From: Takakia lepidozioides
Lineage: Eukaryota > Streptophyta > Takakiopsida > Takakiales > Takakiaceae
DNA length: 64,000 nucleotides
NCBI GenBank assembly: GCA_030704615.1
Contig: CM060731.1
Span: 37,510,001-37,574,000, forward strand
Direction of reading: 5' to 3'
In this document: piece after piece, positions 61,305 to 64,000 of the stretch
Position numbering within the stretch: the first letter of the stretch is position 1
Layout: each line of letters begins with the position of its first letter
The notes under the pieces: model-generated
What the model saw: the letters and a program-made list of their open reading frames with translations, nothing else
What the model was told of the DNA's origin: nothing
Databases searched by the model: none
Made by a program: the position numbers and the translations under genes

Positions 61305-64000
61305 ATGAAAATGCAGTCAGGGTGCAGGGTGCAGGAGAGGAGGCTGCAGCTGTTTGCAGCATGTGGGCTTCTCTTGGTTGCTCTTCTGCCATGCTCCGCG
61401 CAGGCTCTCCAATCTCAGAGTGGAATCATCACCACAGACTTTTTGAAGTCCAGCGAGGGTGTGCTACAGGGGCGAAACTCTGGACAAGAGATGAAGAAAA
61501 ATGTAGCGACGGGAGTGCAGCTCAAGGCGAGCGGGAGCAGTAACCGGGGCAATGAAGCAGGTCCATATTGGAACACCCACAGTTCAAGTGCAGAAGAGTG
61601 TGAGGAGATCTATGGAATCATGCCATGTTCCTTGACCATTGGTGGCAATCTGTTTCTGCTGGTGGTGTACGGATACATGCTGCTCAAATCTGCACGGTTT
61701 TTGTCCGACGGTAGTGAGCTTCTGTTGGAAGTGATGAGCCCGGGCATAATCGGCGGTCTTGTGCTCCCCATCCTTGGTGCATTGCCGGATGCTATTCTTA
61801 TCCTTGGTGGGTGCTTGAGTCTCCTTTTTCGCAATTTTTCAGTTCTGCATTTATGTTTCGCCCCTAAATTGCAATGTATTCTAGCCAGTTGTTTCACAAG
61901 TAGTCCATGCATACAATTTTCAGAGTACTCTGAAAAGTTTTGTCTGTGAACTCCTTGGATGTTTGATGTGTTATAATGAATACAGATTCCAATCTCTCTC
62001 TTTGATCACCCCATCAATAAGTATTTGATGTAGAGTCTGAAACCAAGGCAAGATTCTGATAGTTGTATTGGTCAAGCTACAGCAGAGGGCTCCTTCTTCT
62101 CTGCTCCGAATGTTTTATGTAACGTCTGCTTTTGCAATGTTTTTTAGTTAGTTGTATTAAAAGTAGTTCATCCATACGTTTTCCGGTGGAAATCTTTTGC
62201 TGTGGTATGATTAAGGCAGATTGTAATCTCTCTCTGCGGTCACCCGGCCACTGAGAATTATTTTGTAAAGTCTGAAAACCAAGGCTAGGTTCTACTGGTA
62301 GGCAAGCTGGAGCAAAGGGCAGTTATTGTGACCTTCAAGTTTTGAACTCATGGTACGTCTTGATTACATGGTTGGCCAAGAATTGGTCCTGTTGGTCTGC
62401 AGAGTTGTGAACAATTCAAGCTGATCTTGTGTTCCTCCTGTGATTTTGATGGTAGAAAACAATTTTCTTCAACATGTGAAAGGGTTGGGGATGCAGTGTC
62501 GGGACTGGGGGCGAATCAGGCAGAAGCACAATCTGAGGTGCTGGTGGGAATGGGTTTGGTAGCTGGTTCATCGGTGATGCTGCTCACACTTTTGTGGGGC
62601 TCATGCCTCATTGTGGGCCGTTGTGACCTGGTGCCCTCAAACAACCGACTGGTGGCCAAGGATCGAACCCTCACTAAAGGCTTCAGTTTAACTGGTTGAC
62701 TCCCGGGCTTCCATGTTGTTTGGCTGGAAATGTGATTATTGGCTTTTTGTATTTTTGTAGCTCTTGTTATGTAAAGGAGATACTGGATGGTTCTCATTAC
62801 CAAGGCTCAACTGTACCTTGAAACTTCTCATATCATTTCACCTCGCTCTAGTGTTAGGGTCTCATCAAAGGACAGGCTCTCTTTTCTTCTGTCATACTGG
62901 GTTCACTAAAGTGCTACTTGGACTGCATTTCTACTGGATGCTGAGTACCGGCACTCATTCTCAGAAAATCATTGCACCATAAAATCCTGGACAGAGCTAG
63001 TATTCCAGCATGATAGGTAATCAGCCCAATTGGTAACTAGTTCCAAACGTTGGATCCTGTGGAAAGGTACGGGAGTGACAACAGACACGCAGACTAAGTG
63101 GGCATCATGGATCATGATGGCTACTCTCCTGCCTTACGTGGTGGCACAGCTGCCTCGCCTGCTAGGCTTGCCCACAGAAAATCAATTGGCCGTGGCCGTG
63201 GCTGGTTGCATTTCATTTTTGAGCCTTCTCGCTTATTGTGCATACCAGGTACATCTAGAAGTTTTCTTACCATCAGAGTGTGCTCCTGCCTTGTACAGAC
63301 TTTTGGGGATTGAATGTTGGTTGTTTATCTGGAATACTGTTTTCTGTTGGCATGGATAGTGTACGTCTAATGTAGAATGAGTGTGTCTTGCGCATATGTA
63401 TGCAATTGACAAAGGATGTTTGTAGGCTGAGTAATTTGCATGGTGACTTCTCCCTGGGGTTGGAAGTCAGTAGGTCTCAGGTTGCTTCGATCAAATTGTA
63501 ATCTTGGTCAGCAAGCCTGCAGGTAACAGTGCAAGGCTCTGGACAAGTGGATGCCTGCTTGGAGACCCTTGCATGTCATTGATCACCCAGTGGACATCTG
63601 TGTGATCAGGAATATTTTTTATGTTAACAGCCCGAGGAATTATGGGGAATTTATTTTTAGAATTTGATGTTATTCCATTGTCAACTTCTGGGGCCTGTTT
63701 CAAATGTTTATCTGAGAGACCTGGTGACAATGCTTGATAACCACCACAGAAAGATCTTTTAATGGTTTCTCAATCTGCATCAATCCATTTGAGTTAGTGC
63801 TATCTGGGTTGTTGGTTGCAGATCTTAACACCATGGATTCAGGAGAAACGTGTACGTTGGGCCCAATACCGCTACCGGCGAACCCACGCTCTTCAGAGGG
63901 TTTCTCTCATGACACAAAAGGAGAACTGGGGAAGTCTATTTTCGGATGATGGAACTCCAAACAATGAAGTCCTCATCAGGTTTTCCAGCTTCACTCCTGA
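61305..64000 (+). CDS. NCL: NCL-type sodium/calcium (cation/calcium) exchanger, 5' part
   Basis: Membrane antiporter moving calcium against sodium or other cations, with EF hands in the plant NCL group (those lie beyond this window). Four exons are visible and in phase: 61305-61806, 62497-62694, 63067-63248 and 63822 onward, open to the window end (353 codons so far). Exon 1 has a signal-like leader (LQLFAACGLLLVALLPCSA), a Cys-containing CEEIYGIMPCSLTIGGNLFL segment, and the first ion-binding repeat (SPGIIGGLVLPILGALPDAI), which the splice completes as ILILVSGLG. Exon 2 continues EVLVGMGLVAGSSVMLLTLL and WGSCLIVGRCDL, then TKGFSLTG. Exon 3 gives TQTKWASWIMMATLLPYVVA and further membrane helices. 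Exon 4 begins ILTPWIQEKR and enters the cytosolic loop. The start could be the ATG at 61305 or 61311. Confidence 0.92.

Noticed and set aside
62660-62680. Minus-strand GGTTCGATCC, a perfect Pol III B box
   Set aside because: It lies inside NCL exon 2, coding a conserved segment before TKGFSLTG, and has no A box at the right distance. Chance match.

Overview
This is nuclear DNA of a land plant. Five ordinary plant genes can be read exon by exon with GT-AG introns: RNA polymerase III subunit RPC9, a DExH RNA helicase with a C-terminal double-stranded-RNA-binding domain, pantothenate synthetase, the thylakoid-lumen photosystem II assembly factor HCF136, and the 5' part of an NCL-type cation/calcium exchanger. 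Long repeat-filled introns, a PLS-type PPR relic, an abundant non-LTR element and a Ty3/gypsy element carrying a DNA methyltransferase suggest a seed-free plant (fern, lycophyte or similar). That placement is inference; nothing seen fixes the species.

Layout. 1-1604: 3' flank without a recognised gene. 1605-3462 (-): RPC9, with only 8 coding bases in its first exon. 3463-4178: divergent promoter with telo-box motifs and a GA tract. 4179-8772 (+): DExH helicase. 8773-10912: intergenic. 10913-16395 and 17993-23445: two direct copies of a roughly 5.5 kb AT-rich block, each with a two-exon candidate gene for a small secreted protein (copy B has a stop) and each ending in a minisatellite. Between the copies lie a captured exon and a dead PPR gene. 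25069-36835: an 11.8 kb Ty3/gypsy retrotransposon with gag, protease, C5-cytosine DNA methyltransferase, reverse transcriptase, RNase H, integrase and a C-terminal PHD finger. Its LTRs look circularly permuted. 38077-40901: a pogo/CENP-B-type DNA transposon with terminal inverted repeats and a deleted catalytic core. 43287-46727 (-): pantothenate synthetase, with a gene fragment and a SINE in one intron. 46728-49253: GC-rich foldback repeats and a SINE. 49254-60169 (-): HCF136, nine intact exons over 10.9 kb, with a nearly full LINE and several LINE scraps in its introns. 60170-61304: divergent promoter. 61305-64000 (+): NCL exchanger, cut by the window end.

The most notable object is the retrotransposon. 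It combines a chromatin writer (DNA methyltransferase between protease and reverse transcriptase) with a putative chromatin reader (PHD finger after integrase). Its ends look like those expected if a two-LTR circle had integrated through a palindrome inside its LTR. A second theme is short local inversions inside repeats: in the LINE ORF2, in a second LINE relic, and between the two 5.5 kb copies. The host genes are largely independent. HCF136 and pantothenate synthetase act in the chloroplast and in vitamin B5 synthesis, RPC9 acts in Pol III transcription, and two gene pairs (RPC9/helicase and HCF136/NCL) are head to head.
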